Origin: Terriglobia bacterium
GTDB taxonomy: Bacteria; Acidobacteriota; Terriglobia; JAJPHL01
DNA length: 64,000 nt
Reading direction: 5' to 3'
NCBI GenBank assembly: GCA_021325275.1
Contig: JAJPHL010000055.1
Coordinates: 62,001-126,000, forward strand
In this document: piece after piece, positions 18,235-26,798 of the stretch
Numbering within the stretch: the stretch's first letter is position 1
Layout of the letters: each line of letters opens with the position of its first letter
Notes under the pieces: generated by a model
Databases searched by the model: none
The model's input: the letters and a program-made list of their open reading frames with translations, nothing else
Told to the model about the DNA's origin: nothing
Made by a program: the position numbers and the translations under genes

Positions 18235-20649
18235 ATGCGCATAGCATTCCGAATGTTCGTGCGCGACCGCCGCTTTGCGGTCGCGGCGCTGACGGCGATC
18301 GCCTTGGGCGTCGGCGGCGCCGCGGCGATCTTCAGCGTAGCGGATCGCAGCTTATTCCGCGCGTTGCCTTATCGCGACGGCGAGAGCCTCGTCAACGTCG
18401 GCGTGATCGCGCCCGTCCTCAACCAAAGACCCTTCGCACTCGCCGGAATGTATCGTGATTGGCGCGTGCAGCACACCCCGTTCACTTCAATGACCTCCTG
18501 GAAAGGAGCGGTCGCGTGCGACGAAGGTGCGGAAACGCAGCGGCGTTTGAGTTGTGCTCCGGTGGAAGCGAATTTCCTTGCGGTGTTGGGAATCGCGCCC
18601 GCTCTCGGGCATAGCTTCTCCGCCGACGACGATCAGCCGGGCGCGCCGCCAGTCGCGATTATCTCCTATCGCTTGTGGCGCGATCGCTTCGGCGCGAATC
18701 CGCAAATCCTCGGCTCCAACATCACGCTCGATGGCGCGACGAACAGAATTATCGGCGTATTGCCGGCCAGTTTCGAAACACCGGATCTTTCCACCGCCGA
18801 CATCTTAATGCCGGAACGCGAGCCGGGACCGGGACGCAGAAACGTAATGGTCCGCGTGATTGCCCGGCTCGCCCCGGGTTACACGGCGGAATCCTCGAGA
18901 GTCGCAGTGGATGGTTTGTTCCAAGTTTGGTGGAACGGTCTGCCGCCGGATTTGCGCAACGCGCTCGGATCCGTGCAACTGCGCATCGAGACGCTGCGCG
19001 ACGAGCAAATTCGCAACGATCGCGCGGCGTTGTGGATGCTCTTAGGGGTGGTCGCGGCGTTTCTGTTGATTGCATGCGCCAACACCGCGAATCTGGTACT
19101 CGCGCGATCGGCGAAGCGGCGGCAAGAATTTGCGGTGCGCGCCGCGTTAGGCGCTTCGCGCTGGAGACTGGCCCGCCAGCTTCTCAGCGAGGGCGCGATG
19201 CTCGGCGTGTTCGGCTGCGCGTTGGGATGCGTGCTGGCGACAATCCTGTTGCGGGTTGCCGTTGCGTTGGCGCCGGACGGGACACTCCGTTTGCGGCAAG
19301 CGTCGTTAGATCTGCGCGTCCTGCTTTTCGCGGCGACCGTTTCCATCATCACCGCGATCGCCTTCAGCCTACCCGCCATCCTCGACCGTCTGCGCGGCGA
19401 GGATTTCACCGGCACGCGCGCCACCGCCAAGCGGCCGTGGCTGCGGCAAGTGCTGGTGTCCGCGCAACTCGCGATTTCACTCACGCTCCTCACCGGATCG
19501 GGATTGTTGCTCGCGAGTCTCGACCGTCTTCGCAATGAGCCGCTGGGATTTCGCAAGGACGGCGTGGCGATGGCATCGTTTGTCCTGCCGCGTTCCCATT
19601 ACTCGGACAGCAATCGCGCCGTGAATTTCTTCAACGATTTGGAATCGCGAATCAAAACGCTGCCCGGCGTAACCGCCGCGGCGATTACCGACACGATTCC
19701 GCCGGGAAACGACAACGAGCACAGCCGTCCGTACGTTGGCTTGGCGCATCCCGGCGGCAGCGCGTCGGATCCCAACATGGGCGGCGAAGTCAGATGGCGC
19801 TACGTGACGCCCGGATATTTTGCCGCGCTCGGCGCGCCGATCTTGAACGGACGCGATTTTTCAGAGACGGACCGGACGCCGTCGAGTGTGAAGCCGGCGA
19901 TCATGAGCGAGTCGTTGGCCAGGCGGCTTTACGGCGGCGAGAATCCGATTGGGAAAGTCATCGCCACCTCGAATCCTTCATTCATGGTCATTGGAGTTGT
20001 TGGCGACGTGCGCAATTCCGGTCTGGGCGCGGCGCCTGAACTCGAAATGTACATTGTTCGCGAGAAAACGGCATCGGGAATCTTCCAAAATCAGGGTGGG
20101 AATTGCGGCTGGTGCCGCGCGGTGGCGATCGTGCGCTCGCCGCTCGACCACCGTGTCGCCGAAAACCTGGTGCGCGACGCCGTTCAGCAAATTGACCCGC
20201 AAATCGAAGTTGCCACCGAGAGCATGGACCAACATGTCGGCGGATTCTTGGCGCGTCCGCGCTTCCAGAGCGCGTTGTGGGCGGCCTTCTCGCTCACGGG
20301 CTTGCTGCTGGCGGCGATCGGACTGTATGGCCTGACGTCGTTTCTGGTCGCGGAGCGCACGCGCGAGATTGGCATTCGCATGGCGCTCGGCGCGCAGCGT
20401 GCCAACGTGATCCGCCACGTGATGGCCGACGGTTTCCGTTGGACCGTCGCGGGCACGCTCGCGGGTCTGGGATGCTCCGCGGCACTCTGGCGACTCCTGC
20501 GCGGTCTGCTGTACGGCATTCAAGCAAACGACTGGCGAGTCTCCGCGGCCGCCGCCGCCGTGCTGTTCGCGATTGCCATGCTGGCCGCGTACTTGCCCGG
20601 CCGTCACGCTTCGCGCATCGATCCCATGGTCGCGCTTCGTCATGATTAG
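18235..20649 (+). CDS. ADOP-like FtsX/MacB permease
   Basis: This 804-residue inner-membrane protein begins with TM1 (AVAALTAIALGVGGAAAIFSV), a MacB periplasmic core domain, a first FtsX three-helix block (about residues 265-425), a second periplasmic domain and a last FtsX block (ALWAAFSLTGLLLAAIGLYG to the end). This duplicated layout matches the acidobacterial duplicated orphan permease type, which usually lacks an adjacent ATPase gene, as here. The substrate and ATPase partner are unknown. The ATG at 18235 starts directly at the cytosolic basic helix. Confidence 0.9.
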   Translation: MRIAFRMFVRDRRFAVAALTAIALGVGGAAAIFSVADRSLFRALPYRDGESLVNVGVIAPVLNQRPFALAGMYRDWRVQHTPFTSMTSWKGAVACDEGAETQRRLSCAPVEANFLAVLGIAPALGHSFSADDDQPGAPPVAIISYRLWRDRFGANPQILGSNITLDGATNRIIGVLPASFETPDLSTADILMPEREPGPGRRNVMVRVIARLAPGYTAESSRVAVDGLFQVWWNGLPPDLRNALGSVQLRIETLRDEQIRNDRAALWMLLGVVAAFLLIACANTANLVLARSAKRRQEFAVRAALGASRWRLARQLLSEGAMLGVFGCALGCVLATILLRVAVALAPDGTLRLRQASLDLRVLLFAATVSIITAIAFSLPAILDRLRGEDFTGTRATAKRPWLRQVLVSAQLAISLTLLTGSGLLLASLDRLRNEPLGFRKDGVAMASFVLPRSHYSDSNRAVNFFNDLESRIKTLPGVTAAAITDTIPPGNDNEHSRPYVGLAHPGGSASDPNMGGEVRWRYVTPGYFAALGAPILNGRDFSETDRTPSSVKPAIMSESLARRLYGGENPIGKVIATSNPSFMVIGVVGDVRNSGLGAAPELEMYIVREKTASGIFQNQGGNCGWCRAVAIVRSPLDHRVAENLVRDAVQQIDPQIEVATESMDQHVGGFLARPRFQSALWAAFSLTGLLLAAIGLYGLTSFLVAERTREIGIRMALGAQRANVIRHVMADGFRWTVAGTLAGLGCSAALWRLLRGLLYGIQANDWRVSAAAAAVLFAIAMLAAYLPGRHASRIDPMVALRHD

Positions 20650-20663
20650 CTGGACTGCCCGAA

Positions 20664-20713
20664 CCGTCTGCGGTAAGCGGACGGGGTAACCAACCCATTC
20701 GCTACCCGAATGG
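20664..20713 (+). terminator. Two successive hairpins after the permease gene
   Basis: The first hairpin pairs 20664-20671 (CCGTCTGC) with 20677-20684 (GCGGACGG), with one G-T pair and a GGTAA loop. The second pairs 20695-20701 (CCATTCG) with 20707-20713 (CGAATGG). Neither has a U-tract, so this is at most a pause or processing structure feeding Rho-dependent termination. Position, 15 bases after the stop, is the main support. Confidence 0.4.
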
Positions 20714-20830
20714 TTCTGACAACGCCTTGCGTCACGATTAGCAGACGCACAACAAACTCCGTGTGCTAAAATCAAAGTCTCTAGTTTCCAGTGGTTTGGA
20801 ATCCGACACAGGTAGCCCAGGAACTCATCT

Positions 20831-22300
20831 ATGCCCATGAAGACGCTGTTCTTGAATCCCCCCTCCTTCGAGCATTTCGACGCCGGAGCAGGCTCCCGTT
20901 GGCCGGCCTCGCGGGAAATCGAGTCGTACTGGTATCCGGTGTGGCTCTGCTATCCGGCGGCCATGTTGGAGGGCAGCCGCGTCCTCGACGCCCCGCCCCA
21001 TCACGTGAGCTGGGCGCAAACCGTCGAGATCGCGAAGGACTACGACCTGGTGGTGCTGTTCACATCCACGCCGGGATTCGAAAACGACGTGAAGATCGCC
21101 GAAGAACTGAAGGCCGCGAAGCCCTCGCAGAAAATCGCGTTCGTGGGACCGCACGTCACCGTCAAGCCGAACGAGAGCTTGATGGCATCGAACGCCATCG
21201 AATGGATCGGCCGCAAGGAATTCGATTACGCCGTCTACGAATACGCCCAGGGCAAGGATTTGTCGCAAATTGAAGGCGTGAGCTATCGCGGACCGGGCGG
21301 CGAAATCCGCCATAATCCCGATCGCTCGCAGGTGCAGGATCTCGACGCGCTACCCTTCGTCACCGACGTGTACAAGCGCGATTTCCAGATCGAGAATTAC
21401 AACGTTCCCTTCCTGCTGCATCCCTACGTCTCTTTCTATACGACCAGAGGCTGCCCGGCGCAATGCACATTCTGCCTGTGGCCGCAGACGCTCTCGGGAC
21501 ATCCCTGGCGCGTGCGGTCGTCGGACAACGTTGTCGAAGAAGTGAAGCGATGCATGAAGATGTTCCCGCAGATGAAGGAGATTTTCTTCGACGACGACAC
21601 GTTCAACTACAAAAAATCGCGCACGCTGGAATTGTGCGCCAAGCTGAAGCCGCTGGGCTTGACGTGGTCGTGCACGTCGCGCGTCACCACCGACCCGGAA
21701 ACGCTGAAGGCGATGAAAGACGCCGGCTGCCGCTTGATGATCGTGGGCTATGAAACCGGCGATCCGCAAATTCTCAAGAACATCAAGAAGGGCGCGACGC
21801 TCGAACAGGCGCGCAAGTTTACCAAGGAAGCGCATCGCCTCGGTCTCATCATCCATGGCGACTTCATCGTGGGATTGCCCGGCGAAACCAAGGCGTCCAT
21901 CGACGCCACGATCGCCTTCGCCAAGGAACTCGACTGCGAAACGATCCAAGTTTCCGTGGGCCACGCGTATCCCGGCACCGAGTTCCACCAGTATTTGACC
22001 GACAACAGTTTCCTCACCAGCAGCCTGATGACCGACGCCGGCGGCCATCAGCTTCCGCAAATGGATTATCCGGAATTGACCAAAGCCGACCTTATGGAAG
22101 CGGTGGAGCGTTTCTACGCCGAGTATTATTTCCGTCCGCGCACGGCGTGGCGCTTGGTGCGCAAGGCGCTCTCCGATTGGAACGAGTTCAAGCGCCTGGC
22201 CAAAGAAGCGCGCGAGTATATGGGACTGCGCTCGCAGCGCAAAGTTTTTGTGGCCGAGACGCGCGCGCACGCCGCCGCGGAAAAAGTTTCCGTGAATTGA
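20831..22300 (+). CDS. hpnJ: Hopanoid-associated B12-binding radical SAM protein HpnJ
   Basis: This 489-residue protein has an N-terminal cobalamin-binding-like domain (about 1-170) and a radical SAM barrel with the 4Fe-4S motif C208-x3-C212-x2-C215 (RGCPAQCTFC). HpnJ family members act in formation of the bacteriohopanetetrol cyclitol ether side chain. Identity rests on the overall family resemblance and on the hpnI-like glycosyltransferase 0.8 kb downstream in the same operon. An in-frame ATG at 20837 is an equally good start. Its stop overlaps the next ATG in TGATG. Confidence 0.85.
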   Translation: MPMKTLFLNPPSFEHFDAGAGSRWPASREIESYWYPVWLCYPAAMLEGSRVLDAPPHHVSWAQTVEIAKDYDLVVLFTSTPGFENDVKIAEELKAAKPSQKIAFVGPHVTVKPNESLMASNAIEWIGRKEFDYAVYEYAQGKDLSQIEGVSYRGPGGEIRHNPDRSQVQDLDALPFVTDVYKRDFQIENYNVPFLLHPYVSFYTTRGCPAQCTFCLWPQTLSGHPWRVRSSDNVVEEVKRCMKMFPQMKEIFFDDDTFNYKKSRTLELCAKLKPLGLTWSCTSRVTTDPETLKAMKDAGCRLMIVGYETGDPQILKNIKKGATLEQARKFTKEAHRLGLIIHGDFIVGLPGETKASIDATIAFAKELDCETIQVSVGHAYPGTEFHQYLTDNSFLTSSLMTDAGGHQLPQMDYPELTKADLMEAVERFYAEYYFRPRTAWRLVRKALSDWNEFKRLAKEAREYMGLRSQRKVFVAETRAHAAAEKVSVN

Positions 22301-22761
22301 TGAAGACTCGCATCATCCTGGCCGTAACGGTTGCCGAAAGCGTGGCCGGCAATCTGGCGTTGGGGCACGGGATGAAGCTGGTCGGTGACCTTTCCAAACT
22401 CCCGCCGCTGCGCATGGCGGTGGCGTCGGTGGCGGCGCTGTTCAATCCTTGGGTTGCGCTCGGCGTGGTTCTGCTGATCGCTTGGTTTCTCACTTACACA
22501 ACCGCCCTTTCGTGGGCCGATTTAAGTTACGTCGTGCCGACGACCGCGATCGGCTACGTGATCACCGCAATTCTCTCGTATTTCCTCTTGCATGAAACGC
22601 TGAGTCCCGCGCGGTGGGCGGGAACGGTGTTGATCGCCGCGGGCGTTGTGCTGGTGGCGCGCACCGATGTTACGACCACGCCATGCGAAGTGACTTCGGC
22701 GGCTGCCGAGACGGCCGTGCAGCTCGGCCATGTGGCCGCCGAGGAAGGCGGCGCGTCATGA
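22300..22761 (+). CDS. Half-size EamA/SMR-like membrane protein 1
   Basis: This 153-residue protein has about four TM helices (near 5-22, 45-68, 76-96, 103-120) and an EamA-type pattern (SYVVPTTAIGYVITAILSYFLLHETLSPARWAG). It is half the length of a classical ten-TM EamA permease, like small multidrug resistance proteins and the ArnE/ArnF pair. It is coupled to hpnJ (TGATG) and to the next gene (ATGA). A role in moving a hopanoid or lipid-linked intermediate is inferred from context only. Confidence 0.82.
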   Translation: MKTRIILAVTVAESVAGNLALGHGMKLVGDLSKLPPLRMAVASVAALFNPWVALGVVLLIAWFLTYTTALSWADLSYVVPTTAIGYVITAILSYFLLHETLSPARWAGTVLIAAGVVLVARTDVTTTPCEVTSAAAETAVQLGHVAAEEGGAS

Positions 22762-23123
22762 CCTGGCTTTTGGTGGCGCTGGTCGTGGGATCGACGGCGA
22801 TCGGTGAAGTGGCGATCACGCGCGGTATGAAGCAAACCGGCGAGATCGACGATTTTCGCCCAGGCGCCTGGCTGCGATCGTTGGGCCGCGCGTTTTCGAA
22901 TCCTTGGCTGATGCTCGGCGTCGGCGGAATGACCGTGGCTTTCTTCAGTTTCCTGATTCTGGTGTCGCACGAAGACTTGAGCTTCTCCGTGCCCGCCACG
23001 GCGGCGACGGTGGTGGCGCAAACGTTAGGAGCCCGCTTCATTTTGCGCGAGCGCGTAGGCGTGGCACGCTGGGCCGGAACGCTGCTGGTGGCGGCGGGCG
23101 TCTTGCTGCTGCGCGCGGCGTAA
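22758..23123 (+). CDS. Half-size EamA/SMR-like membrane protein 2
   Basis: This 121-residue protein has four predicted TM helices and is homologous in layout to the gene before it (FSVPATAATVVAQTLGARFILRERVGVARWAG). The two overlap by four bases, as expected for subunits of a heterodimer. It lacks the 30-residue polar tail of its partner. The hpnI-like gene follows two bases after its stop. Confidence 0.82.
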   Translation: MTWLLVALVVGSTAIGEVAITRGMKQTGEIDDFRPGAWLRSLGRAFSNPWLMLGVGGMTVAFFSFLILVSHEDLSFSVPATAATVVAQTLGARFILRERVGVARWAGTLLVAAGVLLLRAA

Positions 23124-23125
23124 AC

Positions 23126-24244
23126 ATGTTCCTGCTTGCGGCGCTGCTCGCGGCGGCGATCATCTACAACCTGATTGTGATTTGGGCGGCGGAAGATTTT
23201 CGCCGCCAGCCCGCGGCGCCTGGGCCCGCAACTTCTCCCGCATTTTCCATTTTCAAACCGCTGCGCGGTAATGATCCGTGGCTCTACGACTGCCTCGCGA
23301 CGTTTTGCCGTCTCGACTATCCCGAGTATGAATTGCTTTTTTGCGCGGCCGACGCCGATGATCCGGCGCTCGACGTGGCGCGGCGCTTGCAGCAGGATTT
23401 TCCGGCGGTGCCCATACGAGTTTTCACTGCGGATCGCCGGCACGGCGCGAATCGTAAGGTGGATAATCTCGACAAGATGCTTCGCGAGATGCGTCATGAG
23501 ATTCTAGTGATTTCGGACGACGACATATACGCGCCGCCCGATTATCTGCGCCGTTTGGCGGCTGAAATTGCGCCGGCGGAAGTTGCCACCGTGACGTGTC
23601 CATATCGCGGCCGACCCGGCGGGACGTTTGCGTCCACGATGGAAGCACTCGGCATTGCCGGTGAGTTTTTTGGCGGCGCGTTTGTGGCGCGCAAAATGGA
23701 AGGCGTGCGTTTCGCGATGGGATCGACGATCGCCGTGCGCAAGTCGCGCGTGGAAGAAATCGGCGGATTCCCGGCTCTGGCCGATTATCTCGCCGACGAC
23801 TACGAGCTGGGCGCGAGACTAGCCGCGCGCGGATATCGCAACGTGATGCACACAATGATTGTGGACACGCAACTGCCGCCCGACACGTGGTCGTCGATGC
23901 TGGCGCATCAGTTTCGCTGGATGCGCACGCAGGCGATCTCGCGCCCCGGCGGACATTTGGGGCTCGGCGCGACGTACGGATCGCTTTGGTCCTTGGTATT
24001 GCTCGCCGCAAAGCCGGAGTGGTGGCCGCTCGCCGCGTTGTGGGCCGGTTCGCGCTGCGCGGCCTGTTGGTGGGCCGGCGCGCGCACGCTGGACGATCCC
24101 ACGGTGCGCCGCTGGTGGTGGCTGGCTCCTGTGCGCGAACTGCTTACGGCGGCGTTGTGGGTGGCGAGCTTGGTGCGCCGCACAGTGGTGTGGCGCGGCG
24201 AGCGCTATCGCGCTGATCGCGGAAAAATGGTCAGAGTGGAGTAA
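23126..24244 (+). CDS. hpnI: Hopanoid-associated glycosyltransferase HpnI-like
   Basis: This 372-residue membrane glycosyltransferase resembles ceramide glucosyltransferases (GT2/GT21). It has an N-terminal TM helix, FKPLRGNDP, ISDDDIYAPPDYL (metal-binding DxD region), the acceptor-site Asp pair in LADDYELG, and HQFRW (the Q/RxxRW motif), then two or three C-terminal TM helices. HpnI transfers N-acetylglucosamine to bacteriohopanetetrol; the neighbouring hpnJ supports that reading. No hpnK-type deacetylase is found here. Confidence 0.85.
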   Translation: MFLLAALLAAAIIYNLIVIWAAEDFRRQPAAPGPATSPAFSIFKPLRGNDPWLYDCLATFCRLDYPEYELLFCAADADDPALDVARRLQQDFPAVPIRVFTADRRHGANRKVDNLDKMLREMRHEILVISDDDIYAPPDYLRRLAAEIAPAEVATVTCPYRGRPGGTFASTMEALGIAGEFFGGAFVARKMEGVRFAMGSTIAVRKSRVEEIGGFPALADYLADDYELGARLAARGYRNVMHTMIVDTQLPPDTWSSMLAHQFRWMRTQAISRPGGHLGLGATYGSLWSLVLLAAKPEWWPLAALWAGSRCAACWWAGARTLDDPTVRRWWWLAPVRELLTAALWVASLVRRTVVWRGERYRADRGKMVRVE

Positions 24245-24895
24245 ATGGAGAACGAAGTACACGTCTGGCAAATCGCGCTGGACACGCTTCCGCCCGGTCG
24301 CGAACGCATCCTTTCCGCGAGCGAGTGCGATCGCATGGCGCGCTTCCACTTCGAACGCGATCGAGGGCGATATGCGGCGAGTCACGCGGCGTTACGGCAG
24401 ATTCTGGCGAGATATGCCGGCGGCGAACCGGCGGCGCTTGAGTTCACGGCGGGCCCGGGCGGCAAGCCGGCGCTCGAACCGAAAATGAATCCTTTGGGGA
24501 TTTCGTTCAATCTATCTCATTCCGGGGATCTCGCGATGGTCGCGGTGGCCCGGGGACGCGACGTTGGCGTCGACGTCGAGCGAATTCGCGGCGACATTGA
24601 GGCGCTGGAAATCGCGCGGCGCTTTTTCGATCCTGCGGAAGCGGCGGAGCTTGCGGCGCTCGCGCCCGATGCGGCTGATGGCGCGTTCTTCGCACTGTGG
24701 ACTCGCAAGGAAGCGTTGCTGAAGGCGCGCGGACTGACGCTCGGTGAGGGATTGCATCACGCCCCAGCCGAAGCCGCCGGCTACACGGTCCAAGGCATTG
24801 ACGCGCCAACGGGCTATGCGGCGGCGGTCGCGGCCGCGGGCAGCGGCTGGACGCTACGAACGTTTCAATTCTCTGATAAGACTTCCAGACCGTAG
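24245..24895 (+). CDS. 4'-phosphopantetheinyl transferase (Sfp/AcpT type)
   Basis: This 216-residue enzyme moves phosphopantetheine from CoA to a carrier protein serine. Both family signatures are present: GVDVE (metal-binding) and FFALWTRKEALLKARG. The two-lobed length is that of Sfp rather than of AcpS. It begins directly after the hpnI stop codon. The only carrier protein visible in the window is the ACP at 51443, a possible but unproven client. Confidence 0.93.
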   Translation: MENEVHVWQIALDTLPPGRERILSASECDRMARFHFERDRGRYAASHAALRQILARYAGGEPAALEFTAGPGGKPALEPKMNPLGISFNLSHSGDLAMVAVARGRDVGVDVERIRGDIEALEIARRFFDPAEAAELAALAPDAADGAFFALWTRKEALLKARGLTLGEGLHHAPAEAAGYTVQGIDAPTGYAAAVAAAGSGWTLRTFQFSDKTSRP

Positions 24896-24951
24896 ACGGG
24901 TTGTGGTATCTTCATTCTTCCGGGCCGTTGGCCGGAATTTTGAGCCGAAAT

Positions 24952-25269
24952 ATGACTCCTGATAGCCCCATAAATCAGTTGGAATCGGGCGCCGCCGGGC
25001 CGCTGACAGATCCGCAAGTGCGAACGGGTGAGCTACCCTCACCGCAACAGGAAGCGGCGTTCTTCTTCGGCCTGTTCATGCGCGGCCATTCCGCCGATCA
25101 GCTTCGCCGCGACATCGATTTCCCGCCCAGTTTGATGCAGCGCTGGCAGCGCCGCCACGACCCGCAAGCCCCTTCCGCTCAAGAACTTCAGCGCCTTTAC
25201 GACTTCCGCAAGCGCGTCCTTGCGATCTTCAACTTTTTGGTCAGCAGCGAATCCGGCAGAACGATGTGA
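24952..25269 (+). CDS. Hypothetical small protein with a possible HTH
   Basis: This 105-residue soluble protein is not recognised. Residues 45-70 (MRGHSADQLRRDIDFPPSLMQRW) read like a helix-turn-helix, and the C-terminal third is helical. The ATG at 24952 is chosen over upstream alternatives because the protein becomes polar from there. It stands 56 bases after the Sfp gene in the same direction. Confidence 0.6.
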   Translation: MTPDSPINQLESGAAGPLTDPQVRTGELPSPQQEAAFFFGLFMRGHSADQLRRDIDFPPSLMQRWQRRHDPQAPSAQELQRLYDFRKRVLAIFNFLVSSESGRTM

Positions 25270-25304
25270 CCGGTCGCGGGTTGCCGGTCGCCGGCTGCCG
25301 GAAA
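25266..25304. repeat. Short GGTCGCCGG-type tandem array
   Basis: Just after the preceding stop the sequence reads as three near-copies of a CGGTCGC/GGTTGCC/GGCTGCC unit. It resembles one arm of the tandem-repeat hairpins elsewhere in the window, but no complementary arm is seen before the next gene. Confidence 0.45.
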
Positions 25305-25375
25305 AAACCTCGCGCAGGAGAATCGCGCAAGAAAACCAGGGCTTCTCCGTTCTCATAGCGGAGGGAATTACAGCC

Positions 25376-26227
25376 ATGCGCAAACTAATCGCCGTTCTCG
25401 TGGTTCTCACTGCTCCTTTGCTTTCCGCCACCAGCCTGCCGCCCGCCACCGATGCCCGAATGGACATTCTTGTCAACGGCATCGCACGACCCGAATACTC
25501 GGCGCGCGGAACCACCTACGTTGAAGCGCTTAAGAATCAAGGCTACGAGATCCGCCTGACGAATCCTTACGGAGTGCGCGTGGCGGTGGCGCTTTCGGTG
25601 GACGGATTGAACACGCTCGACGCGCGCCATACCGACGCAAAATCCGCCCGCAAGTGGGTGCTGAATCCCTACGAAACCATCGTGCTGCGCGGATGGCAAA
25701 CCGGCAACGACCAGGCGCGCCGCTTTTTCTTCACGAGCGAGGAGAAATCGTATGGAGCGTGGCTTGGGAACACCGCGAATCTCGGCGTGATCAGCGCGGC
25801 ATTTTTCCGCGAACGCGCACCCTATGCGTGGCGCGAAACCGTGCCGTATGCTAAGGAGCGCAGTGGCGGAGATTCGAGGAACGCTCCGCCTCCTCCGCCC
25901 GCGCCACAGGCGAAGCCGCAAGCTGGTCTTGGCGGCGAGCTTCGCGACAATTCCCCGCGCGCGGAAGCCGCGCCGGCATCGGAAAGTAGAGTGGCGAAAG
26001 ACAACAACGAATTCGCAGCTACCGGCATGGGTCAAGCCGAGCGCCATCCCGTGACGCTCGTTTCGCTCGACCTCGAGGATTCGCCCGCCGCCGTCGTAAC
26101 GATTCGCTACGAATACCGCGATGCGCTCGTCGCGCTCGGCGTGTTGCCGACATCGCCGTCGCAGGACGCGCTGATCCGCCGCGAAAAATCACGAGGATTT
26201 ACCGAGTATTGCCCGCAACCGAAATAA
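25376..26227 (+). CDS. Secreted protein of unknown function
   Basis: This 283-residue protein has a signal peptide (about 1-19). A first domain (25-160) is followed by a Pro/Ala-rich linker (165-205) and a C-terminal beta-type segment with VTIRYEYRDALVALGVLP. The ATG at 25376 is preceded by GGAGGGA. I do not recognise the family. The linker suggests two exported domains. Confidence 0.75.
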   Translation: MRKLIAVLVVLTAPLLSATSLPPATDARMDILVNGIARPEYSARGTTYVEALKNQGYEIRLTNPYGVRVAVALSVDGLNTLDARHTDAKSARKWVLNPYETIVLRGWQTGNDQARRFFFTSEEKSYGAWLGNTANLGVISAAFFRERAPYAWRETVPYAKERSGGDSRNAPPPPPAPQAKPQAGLGGELRDNSPRAEAAPASESRVAKDNNEFAATGMGQAERHPVTLVSLDLEDSPAAVVTIRYEYRDALVALGVLPTSPSQDALIRREKSRGFTEYCPQPK

Positions 26228-26334
26228 TACGCCGTGAATTTAGCACCCGGGGAGAACAGCGAAAAATCTGAAGGTCGGTGTCGGCCTGCTTGGCTGGCCT
26301 TGCCTTGCGGCGGCAAAGCGGATAGCATGAGGCG

Positions 26335-26706
26335 ATGCGGCGGTTCTTGGCCACATTGCTTCTCTCCGTACTCGGTTCCCCGGCGGTGATCCTGCTGGCG
26401 CTCGCCGATACGGAGTTGCAACAGCCGGCTTGCTGCCGCCGGGGCGGGAAGCATCAATGCGCGATGAACTCGCCATCGCCAGACTCATCGCCGGAACCAG
26501 TGCTTCGTGCGGTCCGCTCGATTTGCCCGTATTTTCCTAGCGCCGGCACCGTGCCGGCGTATCAGGGACCAGCCAAGCTCGAGGCGTCCTCGGCGATTTT
26601 CGCCGCTCTGATCAGCCATCCCGCCGTTCACGCGCAGGGCGAAGCGCGCGCGCGTATTTCCTGCACTCGAACGCATCAAAAGCGCGGACCTCCCATCGTT
26701 TCCTAA
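26335..26706 (+). CDS. Small exported protein with a Cys/His-rich motif
   Basis: This 123-residue protein has an N-terminal hydrophobic signal (about 5-24) followed at once by CCRRGGKHQCAM, three Cys and a His in ten residues, which suggests metal binding. A TonB receptor gene follows 93 bases after its stop, so a role with a metal or metallophore uptake system is plausible but inferred. The second half is of low complexity and contains a short palindromic repeat at 26541-26559. Coding potential of the C-terminal half is less certain. Confidence 0.6.
   Translation: MRRFLATLLLSVLGSPAVILLALADTELQQPACCRRGGKHQCAMNSPSPDSSPEPVLRAVRSICPYFPSAGTVPAYQGPAKLEASSAIFAALISHPAVHAQGEARARISCTRTHQKRGPPIVS
26541..26559. 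repeat. Perfect 9-bp-arm GC palindrome inside a CDS
   Basis: CGCCGGCAC at 26541-26549 is followed, after one base, by its exact reverse complement GTGCCGGCG (26551-26559). It lies inside the Cys/His-protein reading frame and may be an inserted small palindromic element. Confidence 0.7.
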
Positions 26707-26798
26707 CCATCGCTCTTTCTCGGATCGCCATGGAATTTGCGCGGTCCGTGTGTTCACTCTCTCTCCAGGCATGTTGTTTCGAGCATAAGGAGCATTGC

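Noticed and set aside
20760-20775. TAAAAT upstream of hpnJ as a promoter
   Set aside because: No -35 at a usual distance and the element is common by chance.
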